From: Pirellulales bacterium
Lineage (GTDB): Bacteria > Planctomycetota > Planctomycetia > Pirellulales > PALSA-1355
Length of the DNA stretch: 64,000 nt
Assembly (NCBI GenBank): GCA_022844125.1
Contig: JALHMI010000005.1
Coordinates: 186,001-250,000 of the forward strand
Direction of reading: 5' to 3'
How positions within the stretch are numbered: position 1 is the first letter of the stretch; every line of letters starts with the position of its first letter. The notes beneath the pieces were generated by a model. The model did no database searches and was not told the DNA's origin. It saw only the letters and a list, made by a program, of their open reading frames with translations. The translations under genes were made by a program, and so were the position numbers. This document shows positions 17,093-24,447 of the stretch, in pieces.

Positions 17093-17253
17093 GCACGCTG
17101 AGTGAGCCTGTTTCACCGCATAGGTGAGCGACCCTCCAACCGACTTGGGCTCACAAAATCACGAAGCGTGCAACTAGGCGCAGGACACTTCTGTCCGGGG
17201 CGCTGTTCCACAATAGGGCACTGACGGCTCTCGTTGAGCCGCAAGGGCTTTTT
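17093..17253 (+). ncRNA. Candidate structured leader RNA (possible attenuator/riboswitch-like element)
   Basis: Nested helices are P1 GCACGCT/AGCGTGC (17093-17099, 17165-17171) and P2 GTGAGCC/GGCTCAC (17102-17108, 17148-17154). Within P2 are hairpin P3 TCACC-gcata-GGTGA (17113-17127) and a short CCAA/TTGG hairpin. A separate hairpin GGACA-cttc-TGTCC (17183-17196) follows. Then comes CGGCTC-tcgtt-GAGCCG (17225-17241), with five Ts at 17249-17253, resembling a terminator. GAGCC of P2 could pair alternatively with GGCTC of the last hairpin. I do not recognise a known riboswitch class. The pairings come from direct reading, not a folding calculation. Confidence 0.45.
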
Positions 17254-17320
17254 GGAAAAGAAGTTAGTGTCGTTTCTTGAATCTCAGCGTGCACAGCGAA
17301 AACACAACAGGAGTTGCTTC

Positions 17321-18031
17321 ATGCGTCTCAAGAGATTCTCGTTGATCGCTGCTGCTTGGCTTTTGGGAATCTCTGTGCTGACGGCATCAAACGCCGCGGC
17401 CGAGACGTTGCAAATCCAGTTCACGGGTCTCAATCTGCAATACGATGGGACCAACATCTTCGACGCTGGTGTCCACAATACGACAAGCTCGGGCAATCCG
17501 GCCGAAGCTGACGCGCTCACGGCGATGAACTTCTACCTCGACGGTTCGTTGGTAGGCTCGCTCACCTCGGACATCTACGCCGATGTCTACATCAAAGACG
17601 TCCTCAACATTCCGGCCGCAGGCGGGGTCATCGTTACCGGCGGTAATGGAGGCGCATTCGGCATCGACCTGTTGATGAAGGACCTGACGCCTGGCTGGGG
17701 TCTGGCCCTCGATATCGATACCATGCAGTTTTTCTACACTGGTTCGCGCATCGCGATTTCCGTGGCAGGGTTGGCCACGAATCTCGCCGCGCAGGATCTG
17801 CCATTCGCCCTGCAGCTTGATCCCGTGCAGCCGATCAGAATTGTTCTGTCGAGCGCCAGCCTGACCAACGTTACCACTGCGGCCGGCTTCGTTACCGGCT
17901 TCAATGCCTCGGGTACTGGCAACACTTCGGGCGAAGGCTTCGTCGTCATCCCGGAACCTGCCAGCTACGTGCTGGCCGGCCTGGGCATTGCGGCTCTGGC
18001 CGTGGTTCGTCGCCGCCGCAAGGCAGCCTGA
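17321..18031 (+). CDS. PEP-CTERM sorting-domain exported protein
   Basis: A 236-residue protein. The signal peptide spans about residues 1-27 (MRLKRFSLIAAAWLLGISVL then Ala-rich AAA), and a beta-rich Gly/Asn/Thr passenger follows. The C-terminal PEP-CTERM signal is VIPEPASYVLAGLGIAALAV followed by RRRRK. PEP-CTERM proteins are processed by exosortases and usually end up in the envelope or an exopolysaccharide matrix. No exosortase gene is in the window. The ATG at 17321 is fixed by AGGAG 9 nt upstream and the signal peptide; the longer in-frame start at 17234 is inside the leader hairpins. The passenger has no recognisable domain. Confidence 0.93.
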   Translation: MRLKRFSLIAAAWLLGISVLTASNAAAETLQIQFTGLNLQYDGTNIFDAGVHNTTSSGNPAEADALTAMNFYLDGSLVGSLTSDIYADVYIKDVLNIPAAGGVIVTGGNGGAFGIDLLMKDLTPGWGLALDIDTMQFFYTGSRIAISVAGLATNLAAQDLPFALQLDPVQPIRIVLSSASLTNVTTAAGFVTGFNASGTGNTSGEGFVVIPEPASYVLAGLGIAALAVVRRRRKAA

Positions 18032-18057
18032 CCACGGACCGCCTGACTTGGCAAACC

Positions 18058-18107
18058 AAAGCAGCGGCCGCCTCTCCCGACTCCGGCGAGGCGGCCGCTG
18101 CTTTTTG
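18058..18107 (+). terminator. Strong intrinsic terminator after the PEP-CTERM gene
   Basis: A perfect 17-bp stem, AAAGCAGCGGCCGCCTC (18058-18074) with GAGGCGGCCGCTGCTTT (18088-18104), encloses a 13-nt loop and is followed by TTTTT. Confidence 0.95.
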
Positions 18108-18136
18108 TCCCGCACCTTGCTCACGCCAACGTCCCC

Positions 18137-18164
18137 TTGCCGCGCCGATGCTGCGTGTTAAACT
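18137..18164 (+). promoter_or_regulatory. Weak candidate promoter for the tRNA-Met gene
   Basis: TTGCCG (18137-18142), a 16-nt spacer and TAAACT (18159-18164) lie about 50 nt upstream of the tRNA. The -10 is poor. Confidence 0.3.
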
Positions 18165-18212
18165 TTGGGACTGCCATGCCCGTGCTGCTCAGTTGCAGAG
18201 GGGGCTTCTTAA

Positions 18213-18286
18213 GGCGGCGTAGCTCAGTTGGTTAGAGCAACGGCTTCATAAGCCGTGTGTCGCCGGTTCGAGTCCGGCCGCCGCTA
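18213..18286 (+). tRNA. tRNA-Met (CAU), elongator type (could be tRNA-Ile with modified CAU)
   Basis: A 74-nt cloverleaf. The acceptor GGCGGCG pairs with CGCCGCT (G1-U72 wobble). The D arm contains AGCTCAGTTGGTTAGAGC, the anticodon stem-loop is ACGGC-TTCATAA-GCCGT, and the T arm is GCCGG-TTCGAGT-CCGGC. The anticodon is CAT. The paired first position argues against initiator tRNA, which has a 1-72 mismatch. CCA is not encoded. Deciding between elongator Met and lysidine-modified Ile2 needs comparison with the genome's other CAU tRNAs. Confidence 0.93.
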
Positions 18287-18425
18287 CTCTCTTCTTGCTC
18301 TCTGAGAGCGACTAAACTCCGCGTCGGACGTCGAGTTGCCCGCGACCCACCTGGGGGCAGGCAGCTCGCGCGGCGGCAGAGTTTCCCCAGTCGCGAGAAC
18401 GTGAACAGCCGTTCACAAAAAATTG

Positions 18426-18454
18426 TTGCGTGCGGAGCGGCCTGCCGCTATATT
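18426..18454 (+). promoter_or_regulatory. Candidate promoter for the serine protease gene
   Basis: TTGCGT (18426-18431), a 17-nt spacer and TATATT (18449-18454) would start transcription about 50 nt before the ATG at 18510. Confidence 0.45.
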
Positions 18455-18509
18455 GGCAACACGATATGGCCCATTGTGAGGGTTCCGCCTGATTTCCGGG
18501 AGATCACGC

Positions 18510-19937
18510 ATGCGATCCGCGACTGCGCGCTGTTGCTTTGCCTTTGCTCTGCTGGCCCATGCGGCGCGGGGCGCCGAGTTGGTCGAAGTCGTCAAGACGG
18601 TGGAGCCATCGGTCGTTCGAATCGATACGGACTCAGGCCACGGCAGCGGGGTCATCGTGGGTGAAGATGGGCTGGTAATCACCAACTATCATGTCATCGA
18701 GGGAGCCCGGGATGTCAGTGTTCAGTTGCGTGAAGGCAAGAAGTTCGCGGCCACGGGTTATTTGGTGATTGAACCGACGCATGACCTGGCCCTGATCAAG
18801 GTGAAAGGGTTGCCCAGCGGTCGCCTGCTTTCCCTGGCCCGCGACCTACCGCAGGTGGGTGAAAAAGTGGCGGCGTTCGGCAATCCGCATGGTTTCTCCT
18901 TCTCCACGTCCGAGGGCATTGTGTCCGCCGTTCGCGACGGAAAAGACACGCAAAAAGCCGTCGGCGAAGCAACCTATCGGGCCATGGGCTTTGCGATGGA
19001 CGCGACCTGGGTCCAGACCACCGCCGCAATCTCCGGCGGCAACAGCGGCGGGCCACTGGTCAACATGAACAGCGAGCTCCTGGGGCTCAACACCTGGGGT
19101 GACGACTCCGGTCAGCAACTGAATTTTGCGATCAGCGTGCGCGATATCAAACAGGTTCTCGCCAAAGTGACCTCCACCACGCCAGTTCAACATTTCAACA
19201 CCTTGCCCAACGCCCGTAGCGTCGCCTCGATCAGTCTCACGCCCGACGACGCCACATTTCAGTTGAAGCTGCCGACGGGGCGCGTTTTCACCTTTGATGT
19301 GTTCGATACGCGTTCGACGAGAAACTTGCTCGCCTCGCGCGAGGGAGTTGCAGGCGCGGTCGTGATTGCCCATCCCAACGGGGCTGTGTTCGCTGCCGCC
19401 GAGCACCAGGGCGGCGTACTGCATGGCCTGACGATGGCCCAGTACGACAACGAAAAACCCATGGTCCGAGCTACCTATGCCAATGGCCGCCGCCACGGAA
19501 TCCTCAAGACTTACGACGAGGCTGGCGACCCGATCCTGTTCAGCCAATACTTTGAGGGCCGGCGCACCGGTTTCACGGCGCTGTTCGGCGAGCAACTGGA
19601 ACTTGTCGCGCAATACAAGGCAGACAAACTCGAGTATCTACAATTGATGTCGGATGCCACGCCCCTGGAAGGCTTCGCTGGCGAAGAAGCGGCGCTCAAG
19701 CACCCCAAGGCCAAGCAACTTCTGGCGCGCCTTGAGACGTTGGACGCCGAGCTGAAAAAGAACGAGGTTCTGTTCCGCAAGCAGGTCAAGGAATTCGAAC
19801 TCGATCGCCGCCGCGAATTGGCTGCCAAACTGGCCCCAGAAAAACGCGCCCGGGCGGCGGAACGCTCACGCCAGCGTAAGGAAGCCAACAATGCCGCAAT
19901 CGAAGCCATCCGCCGCCGGGCCAATGGCGGACGCTAG
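18510..19937 (+). CDS. Secreted trypsin-like serine protease (HtrA/S1C-like) with MORN-like and coiled-coil C-terminus
   Basis: A 475-residue protein with a signal peptide (residues 1-21). The chymotrypsin-fold protease domain has the catalytic triad His61 (ITNYHVI), Asp92 (THDLALIKV) and Ser179 (SGGNSGGPL), as in DegP/HtrA. There is no PDZ domain. Instead, residues about 310-380 contain repeats with MORN-like spacing (ATYANGRRHGILKTYDEAGD, QYFEGRRTGF). Residues about 395-475 are a highly charged Lys/Glu/Arg helix predicted to be a coiled coil. GGGAG precedes the ATG. It probably acts in the periplasm on misfolded or specific proteins. It is convergent with the PilT-like gene, with only 9 nt between stops. 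Confidence 0.88.
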   Translation: MRSATARCCFAFALLAHAARGAELVEVVKTVEPSVVRIDTDSGHGSGVIVGEDGLVITNYHVIEGARDVSVQLREGKKFAATGYLVIEPTHDLALIKVKGLPSGRLLSLARDLPQVGEKVAAFGNPHGFSFSTSEGIVSAVRDGKDTQKAVGEATYRAMGFAMDATWVQTTAAISGGNSGGPLVNMNSELLGLNTWGDDSGQQLNFAISVRDIKQVLAKVTSTTPVQHFNTLPNARSVASISLTPDDATFQLKLPTGRVFTFDVFDTRSTRNLLASREGVAGAVVIAHPNGAVFAAAEHQGGVLHGLTMAQYDNEKPMVRATYANGRRHGILKTYDEAGDPILFSQYFEGRRTGFTALFGEQLELVAQYKADKLEYLQLMSDATPLEGFAGEEAALKHPKAKQLLARLETLDAELKKNEVLFRKQVKEFELDRRRELAAKLAPEKRARAAERSRQRKEANNAAIEAIRRRANGGR

Positions 19938-19946
19938 GTTCATCCG

Positions 19947-21278
19947 CTACCGGTAGTTCACCATCACGTCGGCCATTGTCTCGGGCGTGATGGCTCCCTC
20001 GTCGACCAGCCCCTGCAACGAGGTCTGCATCGAGACCATGCCATGTCGCTTGCCGGTCGAGATCACATTCCGCAGGTAGAACGTGCCGCGGTTGCGAATG
20101 ATGTGCTTGGCCGCCTGGTTCACCATCAGTATCTCTGAGGCGACGCGTTTGCCGCCGTCGCGCGTGGGGACCAGTTCCTGGTGAATCACGCCCACCAGCG
20201 TGTCGGCCAGCACGTAGCGGATATGCCCTTCGTCCTCGCTGGCCACAAAGCTCAACAGCCGTTCGATGATCTTGTCGATCGACATGATGTGCAGTGTCGA
20301 CAGCACCAGGCAGCCCGTTTCCGCGGCGGTGAGCGCGATCTTGATCGTCTCGAAATCGCGCATCTCGCCGATCGAAATCACGTCGGGATTCTGCCGCAGC
20401 GCTGCCCGCAACCCGCTGTGAAAGTCCTTGGTGTCGCGTCCCACCTGTCGCTGTCGCACGATGCCCGCCTTGTTAGCGTGCAGGTACTCGATCGGATCTT
20501 CGATGGTAATAATGTGCCGGGGTTGCGTGGCGTTGATTTCGTCGATGATGGCAGTCATCGTCGTGGTTTTTCCCTGGCTGGCGCTGCCGGTGAGCAACAC
20601 CAGGCCCTTGGTAGCGCTGGCCATCTCCCGCACGGCGTCAGGCAGCTTCAGTTCGGCCAGCGTCTTGGGACGCTGGGCAAGAATCCGGATCACGGTTCCC
20701 ACGTCGCCATCGAAATATCCGACGTTCACTCGGTAACGGCCGTAGTCATCGATCGCCATATAGTCGAAATCGAGATCGCGGCGAAACTGCTCCTGCTGGT
20801 GCTCGTTCAAGAGCTCCATCGACAACCGCTCGCTCTGCTTCGACGTCAGCGGACGATCCGTGGCGGGAGTCAGCCGCCGGGCGATTCGAAACATCACCGG
20901 CGCTCCGGGCGCCACGTGAATGTCGCTCACCTTGTGCGCCCGGCCGTGCCGGAGCACCTCGTGAATTGAAAGTTGGTCGGGCGGCGTTTGAATCAGGGCG
21001 ATCGTCGGGATCGCCGTGGGCCGCTCGGGCTGGGCCGCCGAGTCCTGCTCGGCGTCGAACACCCGGGCTCGCGCCGGCCGAGCGCCGGCCGGACCCACCT
21101 GGATGTTCGGCGGGGCAACCGTCACCGGAGCCATCGCGGGGGACACTGCCACCGGCGCGGCGGCCGGCACTTTCACCAGTCCCCGGCAGTGCACGCAGTT
21201 GACCTGCTGCTCGCGCGGTTGTGCTTCGACCTGAAACGTGCCCGCGCAGTGCGGACAGCGAAAGCGGATATTCGCCAT
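19947..21278 (-). CDS. PilT-like secretion ATPase with N-terminal MJ0042 zinc finger
   Basis: A 443-residue cytoplasmic ATPase. Residues 5-38 are an MJ0042-type zinc ribbon (FRCPHCAGTF, NCVHCRGLVKV), and residues about 40-95 are a Pro/Ala-rich linker. The rest is PilT/PilB-like: N-terminal domain LRHGRAHKVSDIHVAPGAPV, Walker A GSASQGKTTT, Asp box ITIEDPIEYLH, Walker B VISIGEMRDFETIKIAL, and His box LVLSTLHIMS. PilT ATPases retract type IV pili. The zinc finger is not part of canonical PilT, so the protein may serve a planctomycete pilus-like system or another role. No pilin or PilC gene is nearby, and it appears to be monocistronic. Confidence 0.9.
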   Translation of the reverse strand: MANIRFRCPHCAGTFQVEAQPREQQVNCVHCRGLVKVPAAAPVAVSPAMAPVTVAPPNIQVGPAGARPARARVFDAEQDSAAQPERPTAIPTIALIQTPPDQLSIHEVLRHGRAHKVSDIHVAPGAPVMFRIARRLTPATDRPLTSKQSERLSMELLNEHQQEQFRRDLDFDYMAIDDYGRYRVNVGYFDGDVGTVIRILAQRPKTLAELKLPDAVREMASATKGLVLLTGSASQGKTTTMTAIIDEINATQPRHIITIEDPIEYLHANKAGIVRQRQVGRDTKDFHSGLRAALRQNPDVISIGEMRDFETIKIALTAAETGCLVLSTLHIMSIDKIIERLLSFVASEDEGHIRYVLADTLVGVIHQELVPTRDGGKRVASEILMVNQAAKHIIRNRGTFYLRNVISTGKRHGMVSMQTSLQGLVDEGAITPETMADVMVNYR

Positions 21279-21475
21279 GGCAGAATCGGCCCCCAGACCA
21301 GCCGCGCCGTCGGCGCGCCGAATTCGAGTCCCCTGTTCCCGTAGCTCCAGTTTACACCGCGACGGGGCCCCATTGCAGCGGCCGGTGGTGCGCTCACTTT
21401 TCCCGCGTCCTGCACGATCGCAAGGGTTAAAGCGGCCCGTTTCACCCGCGATTCGCCGCGCGGCGGCAGCACGCC

Positions 21476-21504
21476 TTGAACTCGGCAGACTTTGACCCTA
21501 TAAA
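21476..21504 (+). promoter_or_regulatory. Promoter of tRNA-Leu
   Basis: TTGAAC (21476-21481), a 17-nt spacer and TATAAA (21499-21504) place the transcription start a few bases before the mature tRNA 5' end at 21516. Confidence 0.7.
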
Positions 21505-21515
21505 ATCCTTCGTGG

Positions 21516-21599
21516 GCCGAAGTGGCGGAATTGGCAGACGCGCTAGCCTCAGGAGCTAGTCCGGGTAACCGGGTGCAGGTTCAAGTCCTGTCTTCGGCA
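21516..21599 (+). tRNA. tRNA-Leu (CAG)
   Basis: An 84-nt class II tRNA. The acceptor GCCGAAG pairs with CTTCGGC. The anticodon stem-loop is CTAGC-CTCAGGA-GCTAG with anticodon CAG. The long variable arm is TCCGGGTAACCGGG, and the T arm is GCAGG-TTCAAGT-CCTGT. Discriminator A is at 21599 and no CCA is encoded. Confidence 0.97.
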
Positions 21600-21616
21600 T
21601 TCTTTGCGTATGTATT

Positions 21617-21660
21617 CGGGGTGGATGGTCTTTGCCTGACCATCCACCCCGTTTCTGTTT
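21617..21660 (+). terminator. Intrinsic terminator of tRNA-Leu
   Basis: A perfect 14-bp stem, CGGGGTGGATGGTC (21617-21630) with GACCATCCACCCCG (21638-21651), encloses a 7-nt loop and is followed by TTTCTGTTT. Confidence 0.92.
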
Positions 21661-21754
21661 GCCGCGGCGGCCGTTTACAATCGACCTCGAATCTCGTTCC
21701 ACTCCGGACCGATTTCCCCACGCCGGCTGCCCCCCCGGCTTAAACCTCCCTGCC

Positions 21755-22873
21755 ATGCAAATCACCGAAATCGTCTGCCAGATCCTGCGAATCCCCAATG
21801 TGGCCGCCAAAACGGCCAGCAGCCAGGACGCCGTGATCGTCCGCGTGCGGACGAACTCCGGGCTGGAAGGCGTCGGCGAGGCGGACGCTTCGCCTGAGGT
21901 GGTCAAGGCGATCGTCGACGCCCCGTTCAGCCATAACATCGCCTGCGGTCTGCGGCAGATCCTGGTGGGCGAAAACCCGCTGGAGACTGAGCGCCTGTGG
22001 CAGAAGATGTATCGCCGCACGATGTACTTCGGCCGCACGTCGGTCGGCATTGCCGCCATGGCCGCCGTGGATATGGCCCTCTGGGACCTCAAGGGGAAGC
22101 ACTACGGCGAGCCGATCCACCGCCTGCTCGGCGGCAAGCAGCACGAACGTATCCGGGCCTACGCCTCGATCCTGTTCGGCCGCGACGGTCGCGAGACGAC
22201 GGACATCGCCCGCCGCTGGCGCGACGCCGGCTACACGGCCGTCAAGTGCGGCTGGGAACCGATGGGTACCAGCGAAGCGGTCGACATCGACCTGGTGCGC
22301 GGCGCGCGCGAAGGTGTTGGCGACGGCACGCTGTTGATCGACGCCGGTTGCGTCTGGGACGCCCGCACGGCACTCCGCCGGGCGCATGCCTTTAACGACT
22401 TTGGCATCGAATGGCTGGAAGAGCCGCTGCGCGAGGACGATCTCGAAGGTTACGTCTGGCTCCGCGATCGCTCGCCGGTGCCGATCGCCTCGGGCGAAGG
22501 CGAATGCGGCCGCGAAGCATTCCGCCCCTGGATCGATCGCCGGGCGCTGGATGTCTACCAGGTCGACCTCTCGCGGTGCGGGTTCACCGATGCGGCGTTC
22601 ATCCGTTCGCGGGTCGAGGAGTACGGCGGCCGGCTCTGCAATCACTGCTACACCAGCCCGCTCACCGTGGCGGCCAGCATCCACTGGCTGGTCACCTGCC
22701 GCGATGCGTTCCTGTTTGAAGATTGCGTCGAGGATTCGCCGCTCCGCCACGAACTGACGCACGAGAAGGTTCAGGCCGTGGACGGTTGGATCAGCATCGG
22801 CGACGCGCCGGGCCTGGGCGTCACGCTGAACGAAGACTTCGTGAAACGATACCTGATCAGCGAAAGCAAGTAG
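21755..22873 (+). CDS. Mandelate racemase/muconate lactonizing enzyme family protein (enolase superfamily)
   Basis: A 372-residue cytoplasmic enzyme. An N-terminal capping domain (about 1-130) is followed by a TIM barrel with metal ligands Asp196 (LIDAGCVWD), Glu222 (WLEEPL) and Glu248 (ASGEGECG). Candidate bases are Lys164 (AVKCGW) and His297 (CNHCYTS). The layout matches the mandelate racemase subgroup almost residue for residue, but the second Lys of the KxK motif is Gly. Members racemise, epimerise or dehydrate acid sugars. The start is set at 21755, where the domain begins; an earlier in-frame ATG (21632) would overlap the tRNA terminator. The ceramidase-like gene starts 10 nt downstream, so the two share a transcript. 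Confidence 0.9.
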   Translation: MQITEIVCQILRIPNVAAKTASSQDAVIVRVRTNSGLEGVGEADASPEVVKAIVDAPFSHNIACGLRQILVGENPLETERLWQKMYRRTMYFGRTSVGIAAMAAVDMALWDLKGKHYGEPIHRLLGGKQHERIRAYASILFGRDGRETTDIARRWRDAGYTAVKCGWEPMGTSEAVDIDLVRGAREGVGDGTLLIDAGCVWDARTALRRAHAFNDFGIEWLEEPLREDDLEGYVWLRDRSPVPIASGEGECGREAFRPWIDRRALDVYQVDLSRCGFTDAAFIRSRVEEYGGRLCNHCYTSPLTVAASIHWLVTCRDAFLFEDCVEDSPLRHELTHEKVQAVDGWISIGDAPGLGVTLNEDFVKRYLISESK

Positions 22874-22883
22874 CGGCACTGCC

Positions 22884-24329
22884 ATGCATGTTCTCACGCC
22901 GCAAACCCAGTGTCTGGCCGGCGCGGCCCGGCGCGACATCACGCCCCCCGTGGGCATCTATCACCGGATGTGGGGCGCCGCCACTCACGATCGCTCGACG
23001 GGCGTCCACCGGCCGCTGCTTTGCACGGCGCTGGCACTGGCGCCGTACGACAGCAATCGCAACCCTAACCAGGCGCAAGTCATCGTCTCGCTCGACCACT
23101 GCCTGATGTGGAATGACGACCTCGAGCGGCTCCTGGCGACAATCTGCCGCGCGACCGGCCTCGAGCCGCGCCAACTGCAGATCGCGCTCACGCACACACA
23201 CGCCGCGGGGCTGCTAGATTCCAGCCGCAGCGACTTGCCGGGGGGCGGTCTGATCGGGCCGTATCTTGCCACACTTGCCGATCGCGCAACCGAAGCCGTT
23301 CGCGAGTCGCTTCAGTCGCTCGCCGCGGCCACGATTGTCTACGGCGCTGGCCGCTGTTCGCTGGCCGCACAGCGCGACTTCTGGGACGGGGACTCCCGGC
23401 AGTTCGTCTGCGGATTTAACCCTGCGGGCGACGCCGACGACACGCTGCTCGTGGCTCGCGTCTCTCGGCCCAGCGGTGAGATCATCGCCACTGTCGTGAA
23501 CTACGCTTGCCACCCCACGACACTCGCCTGGGACAACACGCTGATCAGTCCCGACTATGTCGGCGCCCTGCGCGAAACGGTGGAGGCGGCGACGAGCGGT
23601 GCGCCCTGCGTGTTCCTGCAAGGCGCCTCGGGCGATCTCGGCCCCCGACGCGGCTTTGTCGGCGATGTGGCAATCGCCGATCGCAATGGCCGCGAGGTTG
23701 CTCACGCCGCGCTGGCAGCGTTGGAAGCGCTGGCACCCGCGGGCACCGCATTCGAGTATGCCGGCCCGGTTATCTCGGGCGCCACGATTGGCACTTGGCG
23801 CGATCGCCCACTCACGGAAACCGAGCAGTCACAAGCCCGCGTGTGGCAATCCCGGATGATTGACGTGCCACTCCCCTATCGCGAAGACCTCCCCAGTCGC
23901 GAACTCTCTGAAGAAGAGATGGCGCACTGGATTCGGACCGAAGCCCAGTCGCTCGAGCAAGGCAACGCGGACGCCACGCGCAACGCCCGCGCTCAGGTCG
24001 AACGCATGGCCCGGCAACTTCGCCGCTTGCGGTTGCTTCCCACGGGCGACACTGTCCCGCTTCGTACAAGCATCTGGCGACTCGGCGGCGCCAGTTGGGT
24101 GTTCGTCGCAGGTGAGCACTACCAGTACCTGCAGCGCGCACTCAGGGCAACGTTTCCCGATTTGCCCATCATCGTTTCGACCGTGACCAATGGCTGGCTG
24201 CCGGGTTATCTACCCACGCAGGACACGTACGGCCGCGGGATCTATCAGGAATCGATTGCGATCGTGGCGCGCGGGTCGCTCGAACGGCTTTCCGAAGCGA
24301 TTGCCGCGGAGCTAGAAGTGCTCGCCTGA
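22884..24329 (+). CDS. Neutral ceramidase-like N-terminal domain protein, apparently cytoplasmic
   Basis: A 481-residue protein with hallmarks of the neutral/alkaline non-lysosomal ceramidase N-terminal domain: GAARRDITPPVG near the start, ALTHTHAAG, VVNYACHPTTLAWDNTLISP, and FLQGASGDLGPRRG. The conserved His and Asp residues in these motifs form the zinc site in characterised ceramidases. There is no obvious signal peptide, unlike the paralogue at 43638. Related 'ceramidase-like' proteins are common in Planctomycetes, and their substrates are mostly undetermined, so the ceramide name is by family only. It is downstream of and probably co-transcribed with the enolase-superfamily gene. Confidence 0.82.
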   Translation: MHVLTPQTQCLAGAARRDITPPVGIYHRMWGAATHDRSTGVHRPLLCTALALAPYDSNRNPNQAQVIVSLDHCLMWNDDLERLLATICRATGLEPRQLQIALTHTHAAGLLDSSRSDLPGGGLIGPYLATLADRATEAVRESLQSLAAATIVYGAGRCSLAAQRDFWDGDSRQFVCGFNPAGDADDTLLVARVSRPSGEIIATVVNYACHPTTLAWDNTLISPDYVGALRETVEAATSGAPCVFLQGASGDLGPRRGFVGDVAIADRNGREVAHAALAALEALAPAGTAFEYAGPVISGATIGTWRDRPLTETEQSQARVWQSRMIDVPLPYREDLPSRELSEEEMAHWIRTEAQSLEQGNADATRNARAQVERMARQLRRLRLLPTGDTVPLRTSIWRLGGASWVFVAGEHYQYLQRALRATFPDLPIIVSTVTNGWLPGYLPTQDTYGRGIYQESIAIVARGSLERLSEAIAAELEVLA

Positions 24330-24447
24330 GCCTCTGGACCGGCGCGCGTTTGCCAGTTGGAACGGCCGCGCAAATCGGGTATCCTACGAGTGTCAGCTTC
24401 CCGCCTTCCAACCTCCTCGTTCGCGACCTGCCTGGAGGAAATACCGT

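Larger units (their letters stand above)
16899..17320. other. 422-nt divergent intergenic region with promoter and folded leader
   Basis: It holds the -35/-10 pair at 17017-17045 and the hairpin series at 17093-17253 (both listed separately). A plus-strand frame crossing 16830-17039 is not called, because it begins inside the methyltransferase gene and lacks a ribosome binding site. Confidence 0.6.

Noticed and set aside
18213-18286. Initiator tRNA-fMet for the CAU tRNA
   Set aside because: Position 1-72 is a G-U pair, not the C-A mismatch expected of bacterial initiators, and the anticodon stem lacks three consecutive G-C pairs in the initiator arrangement.
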